Source: Methylobacterium gregans (GTDB lineage Bacteria; Pseudomonadota; Alphaproteobacteria; Rhizobiales; Beijerinckiaceae). Taken from it: a stretch of 64,000 bases of DNA. The position numbers and the translations under genes are program-made. The DNA is taken from NCBI RefSeq assembly GCF_022179245.1, contig NZ_BPQM01000084.1, positions 1 through 64,000 on the forward strand, in the 5' to 3' direction. Under the pieces are notes generated by a model. It saw only the letters and a program-made list of their open reading frames with translations. It was not told the DNA's origin and made no database searches. This document shows positions 53,976-62,763 of this stretch, one piece after another (within the stretch, counting starts at the first letter, position 1; every line of letters starts with the position of its first letter).

Positions 53976-54431
53976 ATGCGCAGGGCGGCACCGGACCCCG
54001 AGATCGAGGCGCGGCGCCGGGGGGAGGTCCCGGCGGAGACCGATCCGCGCATCGAGGCGCTGGTGCACGACATCATCGGCAAGGTCGCCGACAAGTGGAC
54101 CCTGCTGATCCTGGAGGCACTGGAGGAGCACGGCACCCTTCGGTTCACGCAACTCGGCCGGGCGGTGGGCCGCATCAGCCAGAAGATGCTGACGCAGACG
54201 GTCCGCCAGATGGAGCGCGACGGCCTCGTGCGCCGGACGGTGCATCCGGTGATCCCGCCGCACGTGGACTACGCGCTGACCCCGCTGGGCAAGAGCCTGG
54301 GCGCCGCCTTCTGCGGCGTCTGGCTCTGGGCGGAAACGCATCACGCCGAGATCGAGCGGGCCCGGCAGGCCTTCGCCGATGCGGGGCGGTCCGAGGTCGC
54401 TCCCGCTTCGGCGGAGACCGGAGGGTCCTGA
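53976..54431 (+). CDS. HxlR family transcriptional regulator
   Basis: 151 residues. Winged-helix core: IIGKVADKWTLLILEALEEH (the HxlR signature), RFTQLGRAVGRISQKMLTQT recognition helix and ERDGLVRRTVHPVIPPHVDY wing. An extra ~25 residues at each end. HxlR proteins sense electrophiles or oxidants through cysteines; the visible Cys lies in AAFCGVWLWAE. Likely controls the divergent SDR gene. Confidence 0.93.
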   Translation: MRRAAPDPEIEARRRGEVPAETDPRIEALVHDIIGKVADKWTLLILEALEEHGTLRFTQLGRAVGRISQKMLTQTVRQMERDGLVRRTVHPVIPPHVDYALTPLGKSLGAAFCGVWLWAETHHAEIERARQAFADAGRSEVAPASAETGGS

Positions 54432-54667
54432 CGGCCAGCCGATGCGCCCGGTCTCCGGCGCCACCCCCGGCCGCGCGGGCTTCTGGAAAGGGCCTCCGGG
54501 ACGGCGCGAAGCGGACGGGCCCGTCAAGGCTCCGTCGGCCGAAAACAATCCACCGAAAGCGTCGCCGAAAGTCCGAGGCACCCCGCTCCAGAAGCTGGAC
54601 GCCGATGGCCAAGCATCATCTGATGCAGCTGCTGACACAAAGCCAATAAAACACAGGGAGAAACGCC

Positions 54668-55831
54668 ATGCTGCGGCGTCTGGTGGCCGTCGTATTCCTT
54701 GGCCTCACCGTCTCGACCGCGGCGGAGGAGCCGCTCCGCTTCGAGGTGGACCCGGCTTGGCCGAAGCGGCTGCCGAACGACTGGATCATGGGGCAGGCCG
54801 CGGGCGTCGCGGTCGACGCGCAGGACAATGTCTGGGTGGTCCAGCGGCCCCGCACGCTGACCGACGACGAGAAGGCCGCGAGCCTCGATCCGCCCCGCAC
54901 CCGGTGCTGCAAGCCGGCCCCGCCGGTCCTCGTCTTCGACCAGGCCGGGACCCTGATCCGGTCCTGGGGCGGCCCCGGCGAGGGCTACCAGTGGCCCCAT
55001 AACGAGCACGGCATCCACATCGACCACAAGGGCTTCGTCTGGCTCGCCGGCAACGGCGACACCGATGGCCAGATCCTCAAATTCACCCCCGACGGCCGCT
55101 TCGTCCTCCAGATCGGCAAGCAGGGCCCGCAGACGGACAGCCAGGACACGACCCGCCTCGGCAAGCCGGCCGGCATGATGGTCGACCCGGAGACGAACGA
55201 GCTCTACGTGGCCGACGGCTACTACAACCACCGCGTCATCGTGTTCGATGCCGAGACCGGCGCGTTCAAGCGGATGTGGGGCGCCTACGGAAAGCCGCCG
55301 ACCGACGAGAAGCTCGGTCCCTACGACCCGGCGGCGGAGCCCGCGGCGCAGTTCCGCAACCCGGTCCACTGCGTGCAGATCGCCCGCGACGGGCTCGTCT
55401 ACGTCTGCGACCGCACCAACAACCGGATCCAGGTGTTCGCCAAGGACGGCAGCTTCGTGAAGGAGATGTTCGTCGAGCGGAACACGCGGGCCAACGGCGC
55501 CGTGTGGGAACTCGCCCTCTGGCCGGACGAGCGCCAGAGCTACCTGCTCAACGCGGACGGCGCCAACAACGAGGTCCGCACGCTCAGCCGCGACACCGGC
55601 GAGGTCCTCGGCCGCTTCGGGCGCAACGGCCGGATGGCGGGCGACTTCCACTGGGTCCACAATCTCGCGGTCGACTCGAAGGGCAACGTCTTCACCACCG
55701 AGGTCGACACCGGCAAGCGCGCGCAGAAATTCCTGTTCCGGGGCGAGATGGTGCTGCGCAAGCGCGCCGCCCTGCCCCAGGGCACTGCCCTGCCCCAGGG
55801 CGCCGCCCTGCAGGAGGGCGCAGGCCGATGA
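54668..55831 (+). CDS. Exported NHL-repeat beta-propeller protein
   Basis: 387 residues. Signal peptide (LRRLVAVVFLGLTVSTAAEE) followed by propeller blades of NHL type: AAGVAVDAQDNVWVVQRP; HGIHIDHKGFVWLAGNGD; PAGMMVDPETNELYVADGY; CVQIARDGLVYVCDRTNNRI; HNLAVDSKGNVFTTEVD. Periplasmic. The C-terminus has three copies of an 18-base repeat (ALPQG units). Its stop overlaps the next start (ATGA), so the two proteins are made together and probably act together, either as a scaffold or enzyme of aromatic metabolism. Confidence 0.88.
   Translation: MLRRLVAVVFLGLTVSTAAEEPLRFEVDPAWPKRLPNDWIMGQAAGVAVDAQDNVWVVQRPRTLTDDEKAASLDPPRTRCCKPAPPVLVFDQAGTLIRSWGGPGEGYQWPHNEHGIHIDHKGFVWLAGNGDTDGQILKFTPDGRFVLQIGKQGPQTDSQDTTRLGKPAGMMVDPETNELYVADGYYNHRVIVFDAETGAFKRMWGAYGKPPTDEKLGPYDPAAEPAAQFRNPVHCVQIARDGLVYVCDRTNNRIQVFAKDGSFVKEMFVERNTRANGAVWELALWPDERQSYLLNADGANNEVRTLSRDTGEVLGRFGRNGRMAGDFHWVHNLAVDSKGNVFTTEVDTGKRAQKFLFRGEMVLRKRAALPQGTALPQGAALQEGAGR
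55769..55822 (+). repeat. Three tandem 18-bp repeats in the NHL gene
   Basis: Repeat unit GCCCTGCCCCAGGGCAC/GCC at 55769, 55787 and a diverged 55805; each unit is itself a small palindrome. Encodes (A-L-P/Q-Q/E-G)-type repeats at the protein C-terminus. Confidence 0.85.
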
Positions 55832-56997
55832 TCGCCGAGACAGATCCCGTGCCGGGCGCCGCCTGCCCCTGCTGCCTGCCGCGCCGCGGCTTCATGCGCG
55901 GCCTCGCGGGCCTGGGGGCGGCCGCGGTCGCCGCGCCCGGCCCCGCCCGGGCCGCGCCCTATACGGGTCTCGTGATCGACTGCCACGGGCACTACACCAC
56001 CGAGCCGCCCGCCATGCTGGCCTGGCGCAAGCGCCAGATCGACGCCGTCAACGATCCCGCGCAGTCGCCCGCCCCCGCCGACCTGAAGGTCAGCGACGAC
56101 GCGGTGCGGGCGAGCGTCGCCGGCCGTCAGCTCAAGCTCCAGTCCGAGCGCGGCATCTCGCTCGCCCTGTTCTCGCCGCGGGCCGGCGGGATGGGCCACC
56201 ACATCGGCGACGCCCGGACCAGTCTCGACTGGTCGATCGTGTCGAACGACATGATCCACCGCGTGGCGAGCCTGATGCCGCAGAACTTCGTGGGCGTCTG
56301 CCAGCTGCCGCAGACGCCGGGCGTCTCGCCGAAGAACTGCACGGCGGAACTGGAGCGCTGCGTGCGGGAGCTCGGCTTCGTCGGCTGCAACGTCAACCCG
56401 GACCCGTCCGGCGGCTACTGGACCGACCCGCCGCTCTCCGACCGCTTCTGGTACCCGCTCTGGGAGAAGATGGTCGAACTCGACGTGCCGGGCATGATCC
56501 ACGTCAGCGCCTCGGCCAACCGCAACTTCCACGCGACCGGCGCCCACTACATCAACGGCGACACCACCGCCTTCATGCAGTTCGTCACCTCCGACCTGTT
56601 CAAGGACTTCCCGACCCTGCGCCTGATCATCCCGCACGGCGGCGGCGCGGTGCCCTACCACTGGGGCCGCTATCGCGGGCTCGCGCAGGACCTGAAGCGG
56701 CCGCCCCTGTCGGAGCTGATGCGCAACGTCTTCTTCGATACCTGCGTCTATCACCAGCCGGGCATCGACCTGCTGCTCAAGGTCGTGCCGCGCGAGAACG
56801 TGCTGTTCGCTTCCGAGATGGTCGGCGCGGTCAACGGCATCGATCCGGAGACCGGCCACGCCTACGACGACACCCGGCGCTACGTGGAAGCCGCCGCGAT
56901 CTCCGACGCGGACCGGGCCCGGATCTACGCCGGCAACGCCCTCCGGGTCTATCCGCGTCTCGCGGACAAGCTGACGTCCGCCGGCGTGAGGCTCTGA
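55828..56997 (+). CDS. LigJ-like amidohydrolase with Tat signal
   Basis: 389 residues. N-terminal Tat-type signal: PRRGFMRGLAGLGAAAV with Arg pair 19-20 and cleavage near ARA (42). The rest matches 4-oxalomesaconate hydratase LigJ of the amidohydrolase family: metal HGHYTTEP (H53, H55), SPRAGGMGHHIGD, NLNPDPSGG-like NVNPDPSGGYWTDPP, MIHVSAS, IPHGGGAVPYHWGRYRGLAQ, FFDTCVYHQPGIDLL and FASEMVGAVNGIDPETG. LigJ acts in the protocatechuate 4,5-cleavage route in the cytoplasm; an exported homologue is unusual, so the substrate may differ. Confidence 0.85.
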   Translation: MIAETDPVPGAACPCCLPRRGFMRGLAGLGAAAVAAPGPARAAPYTGLVIDCHGHYTTEPPAMLAWRKRQIDAVNDPAQSPAPADLKVSDDAVRASVAGRQLKLQSERGISLALFSPRAGGMGHHIGDARTSLDWSIVSNDMIHRVASLMPQNFVGVCQLPQTPGVSPKNCTAELERCVRELGFVGCNVNPDPSGGYWTDPPLSDRFWYPLWEKMVELDVPGMIHVSASANRNFHATGAHYINGDTTAFMQFVTSDLFKDFPTLRLIIPHGGGAVPYHWGRYRGLAQDLKRPPLSELMRNVFFDTCVYHQPGIDLLLKVVPRENVLFASEMVGAVNGIDPETGHAYDDTRRYVEAAAISDADRARIYAGNALRVYPRLADKLTSAGVRL

Positions 56998-57906
56998 CCG
57001 GCCTCTCCGGGTCTGCGACGGCGCGTGCGACTGCTGGGCGGGGCCTCCCGAACCCGCAGGCTGCACGCCGGATCGACCGGCCGGGCCCCAGGGCTTTTCG
57101 GCCCACGCGCTGGAATAAAAATCATCCGGTGGGGAAACTATCGGGGATGACGCCGCGGAGCGGCTCGGCCAATCCCTTCAAATCCTGGGCTAGTGACAAC
57201 CACTTAGGTCAACCGCCTCGGCGGCGGGGGACCTGGTGGAGCTGAGGGGACCGTTACCCCGGTCGGAGCTAAGCCATTGAACTGGAAAAATACTCTTTCC
57301 CCTCCGTGACTTGTCGGGAGATGGCTTGGGAGGGCCATGGGATTTATGGATCCTTGGGCCTCGTCCTACCACCGCCAGGGGTTCCCCGCCTCGGATGGGG
57401 ATCAGCGGCCTTCGCCGCCAGATCCCGCGGTCATGCTCGACCCGGTCCGTCGTGGTTCCATCCAGCTCGGATGCCGGAGCGGCGACGCTTCGAGAGCCCC
57501 ACCCCGGAACAACGCATCGACGTGTTCGTGTGTAGGGACAGCCTCGCCCTCGTGCGAAGCGCCGCACGGGTCAAGGGAGCGGCCTTCGCCGGCGTGCCTG
57601 TTCTGCCTTGGAGCATGCGCGTTCGCGGTCCGTGATACGGCAGGGGTCCGTTCGACGCGTTTCACCGCCCCGGCCTGATCGGACCGTTCTTGGGTTGCGA
57701 CAGCGCCGTCGTTCGTCCGCCTGAGGAGGGTGGCAGACCGCGAAGCCTGCCGACCGTCCTCGATCCCGGGCGCGTGCAGGTCATGCCGCCTCCGTCGTCC
57801 CCGGCGAGAACCGCAAGCCCATGTGCCGATGGCCCGTGTGACCCCGGGTCGGCAATGCCACGCCGCTCGCCCGCGACTACGGGTGAAGCCGAACGCGAAG
57901 GCCGGT
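56998..57906. other. Gene-poor region
   Basis: 909 bases. Contains an AT-richer block (57105-57190), a tRNA/tmRNA-like 3' end on the minus strand (57234-57252) and a doubtful small ORF at 57471-57635. Otherwise nothing recognisable. Confidence 0.5.
57471..57635 (+). CDS. Doubtful small protein
   Basis: 54 residues with a protein-like sequence (SPTPEQRIDVFVCRDSLALV, RSAARVKGAAFAGVPVLPW). No ribosome site is obvious and no family is recognised; a longer in-frame ORF starts at 57306. May be a remnant. Confidence 0.25.
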   Translation: MPERRRFESPTPEQRIDVFVCRDSLALVRSAARVKGAAFAGVPVLPWSMRVRGP

Positions 57907-58578
57907 TCAGGATGCCTGGCTCATCGCGCCGCGTCCGTCGCCGTAAATGAGCCAAGCTTGCTCGGCCTGGACGCGGTCGAGGAACCGGAGGGCCACGGTT
58001 CTGGTGGGAACGCCCTTGGTGCCCTGGCTGATGAGCATGAGCCGGCCTTCGCCCTTGGCCAGCATCTTGCCGACGCCACCGGGAGAGGATGGGTCCGACC
58101 AGACCGCGTGCACCACGTCGGCCCGGAGGAAAAGGTCTTCCACGGTCACCTTTCCGTCCCTCACGAGATCGCCGTTTCGGTTCGCCTCATCGACAAGGCG
58201 GCGCATCTCGGTCGTGTTCGCACGCAGCAAGGCCGCGACTTCAGGAGAGGGTTGCGCAGTTCCTGGCAAGGTGGTGGACCCGTCGCCGAAGGCATCGTTC
58301 AACGCCTCCGCCATGAAGCGGTCGATGCATGGAACCGCGGTCACCTTCCCCTTGAGGCGGCCGGACTTCTCCATACGCCGGCCCACGCGCTTCCCCTTGA
58401 CGAGGATCACGTGCGGGACGCCCGATCCCTCCCCGTCCGGGAACACGGCCCAGGCACAGTCAGCCGACCCGACGAGCGAGCGCATGTATTCCATGCGTTC
58501 CCGAACGGGTAAGGCGTTCAACGCCTGAGCGTGCTTGTTGGCCATTCCGGTTAGCTGTGCCAGGAGCCGCTGGTCCAT
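57907..58578 (-). CDS. Hypothetical protein
   Basis: 223 residues from the ATG at 58578 (GGGGGG upstream). Soluble and mixed helical/strand: ANKHAQALNALPVRERMEYM, CAWAVFPDGEGSGVPHVILV, RMEKSGRLKGKVTAVPCIDR, LLRANTTEMRRLVDEANRNG, DLFLRADVVHAVWSDPSSPG, GRLMLISQGTKGVPTRTVAL. No known domain seen. Its codon use is less GC3-biased than that of core genes and it neighbours an integrase, so it is probably cargo of a mobile region. Divergent from the integrase. Confidence 0.75.
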   Translation of the reverse strand: MDQRLLAQLTGMANKHAQALNALPVRERMEYMRSLVGSADCAWAVFPDGEGSGVPHVILVKGKRVGRRMEKSGRLKGKVTAVPCIDRFMAEALNDAFGDGSTTLPGTAQPSPEVAALLRANTTEMRRLVDEANRNGDLVRDGKVTVEDLFLRADVVHAVWSDPSSPGGVGKMLAKGEGRLMLISQGTKGVPTRTVALRFLDRVQAEQAWLIYGDGRGAMSQAS

Positions 58579-59146
58579 GTATCCCCCCAAGTTGCGAACA
58601 GGGTGCACGGAACAAGACTCGCAGTCGTGAACGCCCAGGCTACCCGCGCCGCAAAAACGATGGCGTGGTTGAGAGCGCGTAACCGGACTCGGACCCTGTG
58701 GGCGCTGCTGCATACCCGCGTCGGCACGGTCGCGAGGCTTCCGGAGAAACCCACATCCATATCCCGGTGTATGAGGCGCCCCTCGGCGCGTGATGCGTCC
58801 TGCCAAAAGGGAGCAAAGCACCGGCATGACGGTCCGGTCGTGTCATCGGCCCTGCATCTCGCTGGGCATGAAGTGACATGAGCTCGCTCTCGCCGACGCG
58901 CATCGGTCCTAGCTGCGCGCCGGGCGGTGGCCATCGTTTCTTATCTACGGTATAATTATTCGCCCACGACTAGCACGGCGACCGGCTTGGGGACCGGGGC
59001 GGAGCCGGTTGGCAGCAGCACGACGCGTTAGTGTTGGATCAAGGTACTCGCCCCATCATCGACACTGCAGCGGACCGACGATTGACTGTCTGAGGTGCCC
59101 GGCATCCCGCTTGGCAGGAGTGAAGCGTCGCCGCGCTGGGCTCCGC
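58579..59146. promoter_or_regulatory. Divergent region hypothetical / integrase
   Basis: 568 bases with no firm ORF. A consensus -10 hexamer TATAAT at 58951-58956, within ACGGTATAATTATTCG, lies in an AT-rich tract about 190 bases before the integrase start; the -35 is weak. Likely the integrase promoter. Confidence 0.5.
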
Positions 59147-60601
59147 ATGGAGTACGTCTTGGCCCGCACGCCCGACCCGAAGAAGGCTTACCTGGAATTG
59201 CACGGCGGTACGTGGCGGGTCACGGTCTCGGTTCCGGTACCGGTGCGGCGCGCCCTCGGGGCCACGAAGCTCGTGCACAATCTCGGCACGGACAGCCTCA
59301 GGGAGGCGAACGTGCTCAAGAGGAAGCACGTGGAGCGCTTCAAGCGGCGGATCGCGGAGGCCATGGAGGCGGTGGGGCGCCCCGGCGTGGACGACATGAA
59401 GATCGCCGTTGAGTTCTCGAAGGTCGCCGAGGAACTCAAGCGGAACGGCAGTGCCGAGGATTGGCAGGAGTTTCAGGAGGCGGTCTACGAGCGCCATGCG
59501 GAGATCCGCTGGAAGGACGCGCGTTGGGTCAGGGTCGAAGATCCCGAGGAAGGTCCGAACGAGGTCGAGGAGGCGCTTCCCGAGCAGACCGAGAAGGCCA
59601 TGCTCTTCTCGGCGATCTCGCACGGTCGGGCGACTCCCGTCGACCTGATGCACGAGGACTACCGCAAGCAGCTCTTCGTCAAGGACCGGACCCGGGCGGA
59701 CGACGCCCGCGCGCTGCGTTTCCTGCAGGAATGGTGCAAGCGCGAGCGCATCCCGGCCACGCTTCAGGAGATCGACGTGAGGCGCGCGCACGCCTTCGCC
59801 GACGCGCTGGTCGAGATGACCGGCCTCCACCACGTGACGCTCAACAAGTACATCGGCCGGCTCTCCGGCTACTGGCAGTGGATGGTGCCGAGGACGGCGG
59901 CCGTGTCGGGCAACGTGTTCGCCAACGTCCGCCTCAAGGGCCCGAAGGAGAAGCACGACCAGAAGGAGAGGCCCTTCAAGGACAGTGAACTCGCGGACCT
60001 GCTCCGCGGGCCCGCCCCGCCGAAGCTGCGAGACCTGATGCTGATCGGGGCGCTGACCGGGGCGCGGCTCGACGCCATCGTCGACCTGAAGGTCCGCGAC
60101 ACGGCGTACAATTGCTTCCTGTTCAAGCCTCAGAAGCAGGAGGCGTCGGCCCGCTACGTCCCGATCCATGCCGACCTGGCGGAACTCGTCGCCCGGCGAA
60201 CGGCCGGCAAGCAGCCCGAGGACGACCTTTTTCCGGAATGGCCCCCCGTCAAGAAGGCCGACTCGATGCGCGAGCGCAGCTTCAAGGCCTCGAACCGGTT
60301 CACGGAATACCGCCGAAGCGTCGGGGTCGACGAGGTGGTGCCCGGCAAGCGGCGGTCCCTGGTGAATTTCCACTCCTTCCGGCGCTGGTTCAGCAGCCGC
60401 ATGGAGCAGGCCGGGGTGCCGGGCGAGATGATTTCCGCGATCGTCGGGCACAAGCGCAGCAGCATCACCCTGGACGTATACAGCGAGGGGCCGCACATGC
60501 GCGCGGCGCGTCGAGCCATCGCCAAGCTCAAGTTGCCCCCGCTGGACGGCAGCCCGATCCGCGATGAGATGACCCTCAGGCCGCGGGCGCATCCCAGGTA
60601 G
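59147..60601 (+). CDS. Tyrosine recombinase (phage-type integrase)
   Basis: 484 residues from the ATG at 59147; a GTG at 59120 is in frame. The N-terminal arm-type segment (RVTVSVPVPVRRALGATKLV, SLREANVLKRKHVERFKRRI) and a core-binding domain are followed by the catalytic domain with R307 (LTGARLDAIVDL), H409-x2-R412 (FHSFRRWF), H435 (VGHKRSS) and nucleophile Y445 (LDVYSEG). Intact. Integrates an element by strand exchange at an att site, often in a tRNA. No excisionase or phage gene is visible. Flanked by unrecognised genes and gene-poor DNA. Confidence 0.93.
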   Translation: MEYVLARTPDPKKAYLELHGGTWRVTVSVPVPVRRALGATKLVHNLGTDSLREANVLKRKHVERFKRRIAEAMEAVGRPGVDDMKIAVEFSKVAEELKRNGSAEDWQEFQEAVYERHAEIRWKDARWVRVEDPEEGPNEVEEALPEQTEKAMLFSAISHGRATPVDLMHEDYRKQLFVKDRTRADDARALRFLQEWCKRERIPATLQEIDVRRAHAFADALVEMTGLHHVTLNKYIGRLSGYWQWMVPRTAAVSGNVFANVRLKGPKEKHDQKERPFKDSELADLLRGPAPPKLRDLMLIGALTGARLDAIVDLKVRDTAYNCFLFKPQKQEASARYVPIHADLAELVARRTAGKQPEDDLFPEWPPVKKADSMRERSFKASNRFTEYRRSVGVDEVVPGKRRSLVNFHSFRRWFSSRMEQAGVPGEMISAIVGHKRSSITLDVYSEGPHMRAARRAIAKLKLPPLDGSPIRDEMTLRPRAHPR

Positions 60602-60948
60602 GGCGCGGTTTCGACGGGCGGTCGGGCGCATCCGGCATCCGCACGGGCAGCCGTCCGCGCGACCGGCTTGCTCCGTCCCCCCCAGGAACCGTTACGGGCA
60701 GCGGGTCTCGCCTCGCCCATCGGCGTCGCCCTCGCGTGATGGCCTCGTCCCGGGAGCAAGCGCCTGGGCGTCGCGAGCCACGCGACGTGACCCAAGGTCA
60801 TTTGTCTGCATCCTGGAGGTTTGCGGTAACCTTCATGACGGCTTCGGGTCGGCTCCGCGCCACCGCCACCTTGTCGCAGGTATTATACTGATGGTATAAA
60901 TAAGCGTCGCAGGGGGCGAGGTTCGAGCGTGCACTGACGGAGGTGGCA
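60602..60948. promoter_or_regulatory. Region downstream of the integrase with palindromic promoter
   Basis: 347 bases. At 60871-60900 TTGTCG and TATAAA, 18 bases apart, form a plausible promoter; TTATAC-5-GTATAA (60883-60899) is an inverted repeat overlapping it. Reads toward the next gene, whose GGAGGT ribosome site is at 60939-60944. Confidence 0.55.
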
Positions 60949-61848
60949 ATGGTCGTGGGGTTCTTTTCTGACGATGGTTCCGCTCTTTACGCCGCGCTGT
61001 TGGCCAGCTGCGGGCTCGCGTGCGTAGGACGGTTCATGACCGTCATCGACGGACACGAGATCGGGCGGCCGACCTGCGGTCCATCCATGGAGGACGCGGC
61101 GGCATCCCGGGCGGACATGTCCGCGATGCTCGCGCGGGCCGCGGCCGGCGGCCAAGCCGACGTCGGCTTCGTCGCCCCGCTCGGCTTCCTGCATGAGGGC
61201 GGCGTCTGGACCCACCTCGACGTGGCCGTGGTCTCCGGAGGGGACCCCCTGCAAGCCAGGCGCGCTAGGCGGTCCGCCGGTCACGCTGCCGGCGGAGAGC
61301 TCGCGTCCGGCGCGAAGCGTCGGGACGCATCCGATCGCTGCGCGCGGCGCCCGTGGCTCCTGACGTTCGGGGCGGGGCGGCCTCATGGGCCTGCCGCATC
61401 GCCCAAGCATGGCCTGCAGGGACGCGGCACCGAAGCCGCCGCGAGGACGCTGCCGGTCCGGGTGCCTTTGCCCGGCCGATCCGTGAAGGCCGCCATGGAC
61501 CGCGGGCTTCCGACGCTTGAGACCCTACGCATCGGGATCCTGCTGGCGGCGACCTTTGAGGTCGCCGCTGCGGTTCCCGACGCGGCCGCTGTCGAACTCG
61601 CGACGATGTCCGACCTGATGTCCCCGGCATCCCATCCGGCTGACCAAGCCCTGGCCGGACGCCTGTCCGATCTGGCGGATCGGCTGGACGACATCGAACG
61701 GGCGCTGGGTACGCCGGCATCGCCGGCCGCCTCCAACAGGCGGGATCGGGGCATGCGGAGGATTGCCAGGTCCTGTCGCGACGCCGTCCCGGAACTGCCG
61801 GCGGCATCCTGGCCGACGGGCAGCGCATCCGCTGCCGGACCTCGATAG
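60949..61848 (+). CDS. Hypothetical protein, possibly degenerate
   Basis: 299 residues from the ATG at 60949, with GGAGGT four bases upstream. The first ~110 residues look like a real folded domain (FSDDGSALYAALLASCGLAC, DVGFVAPLGFLHEGGVWTHL). The middle (120-180) is Arg/Pro/Gly-rich and looks read in a non-native frame; the end regains helical character (TLETLRIGILLAATFEVAAA, DQALAGRLSDLADRLDDIER). No family recognised. Could be two genes joined by frame change. Confidence 0.5.
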   Translation: MVVGFFSDDGSALYAALLASCGLACVGRFMTVIDGHEIGRPTCGPSMEDAAASRADMSAMLARAAAGGQADVGFVAPLGFLHEGGVWTHLDVAVVSGGDPLQARRARRSAGHAAGGELASGAKRRDASDRCARRPWLLTFGAGRPHGPAASPKHGLQGRGTEAAARTLPVRVPLPGRSVKAAMDRGLPTLETLRIGILLAATFEVAAAVPDAAAVELATMSDLMSPASHPADQALAGRLSDLADRLDDIERALGTPASPAASNRRDRGMRRIARSCRDAVPELPAASWPTGSASAAGPR

Positions 61849-62368
61849 CCGGAATCGCTTCCCGCTACGCGACCGTGCGTCGACACCTGACCCGCCGATC
61901 CGGTCTCAAGAAACGCTCCGCCCCTGCCCGATCCGGTTCCGGTAGGGGCGCGAGCCGGCCACGCTGCGTCGGGCGCCCGCTGCGCCCCGCCCAAAGTGGC
62001 ATCCGAATGGGACAACCAAGTGGGCGCGATGGGCGTCAAGGCCGACGCTCGGATGCCACGCGCGCAGGGTATCGGGTCAGCGCAACCTCATACCCGGCCT
62101 CGAAGTCGCGAAACCGCACCCCCGCGGGGCTCGCTCGCAGCGCCCGCTTAGACTCAGTCTCGGTGTTCAAAGGCGGTCCATCTCGACAAGTGCGACATCA
62201 AGTGCGCCTGCGTGGGCGGGTCGAGCAAGGTCCCGCTCGGCTTCGTCCCGCTCACCGAGAACGTGATGATGGTCGTTATGGCCTTCTGGATGCTGGCGAT
62301 GCACCGTTGAGTGTCTTGCGCACCACCCTGGGAACCACCTGCCCCGCGCGAGAACCGGGGCGTAGACC
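61849..62368. other. Gene-poor region with remnant
   Basis: 520 bases. Contains the inverted repeat GTGGCATCCGA / TCGGATGCCAC (61996-62006, 62049-62059), and the start-less coding remnant 62152-62310. Confidence 0.5.
62152..62310 (+). pseudogene. Start-less coding remnant ending in a membrane-like segment
   Basis: Open from an in-frame TAG at 62149 to TGA at 62308. The translation VHLDKCDIKCACVGG, SSKVPLGFVPLTEN, VMMVVMAFWMLAMHR is strongly protein-like, with three closely spaced Cys and a Met-rich hydrophobic end. There is no ATG or TTG upstream; only an internal GTG at 62212. Looks like the 3' end of a gene cut by rearrangement. Unknown family. Confidence 0.55.
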
Positions 62369-62596
62369 TCAAGCCGGGTCGAGTTCGTTGACCAGCGTCG
62401 AGAGGTAGAGGGCGATCCGCCGGCTCGCCGCCGGGTCGGGGGCCGCGACCGAAAAGCCCACGTCGAGGATGTCGTCGCCGTAACGCCTCATCACCGACTC
62501 GGCCATCAGCGCGACCTCGCGCTCCGCCTGCGCCGTCAGGACCCGACGTCCGTCGCGGGTCGCCAACCGCACCTCGAAGCGCCGCGTGGACGTCAA
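62369..62596 (-). CDS. Small protein, unknown
   Basis: 75 residues from a TTG at 62596 with GGGGAG eight bases upstream. Composition and pattern (RRFEVRLATRDGRRVLTAQA, EREVALMAESVMRRYGDDIL, DVGFSVAAPDPAASRRIALY) are protein-like, probably alpha/beta. No family recognised. Confidence 0.55.
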   Translation of the reverse strand: MTSTRRFEVRLATRDGRRVLTAQAEREVALMAESVMRRYGDDILDVGFSVAAPDPAASRRIALYLSTLVNELDPA

Positions 62597-62763
62597 CGGT
62601 TTGCTCCCCTCGGGCGAGGCCGCCCGTCAGCGCGCCCGACGATGAGGTCAAGCAATGAACGGCCTCCGGAAACCTATCCGAAAACGCTCCCGTGACATGG
62701 CCGAGACCTCGCCAGGGGACAAGCGGGGCAGGAATCCCCGGTGCCTAAATTCGGGTTCATACC

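Noticed and set aside
57234-57400. A full tRNA or tmRNA gene on the minus strand
   Set aside because: Only the 3' terminal bases fit; no T-loop TTC, no acceptor 5' partner, no tag frame found.
58603-58881. 92-residue plus-strand ORF in the integrase upstream region
   Set aside because: No ribosome site and composition not protein-like.
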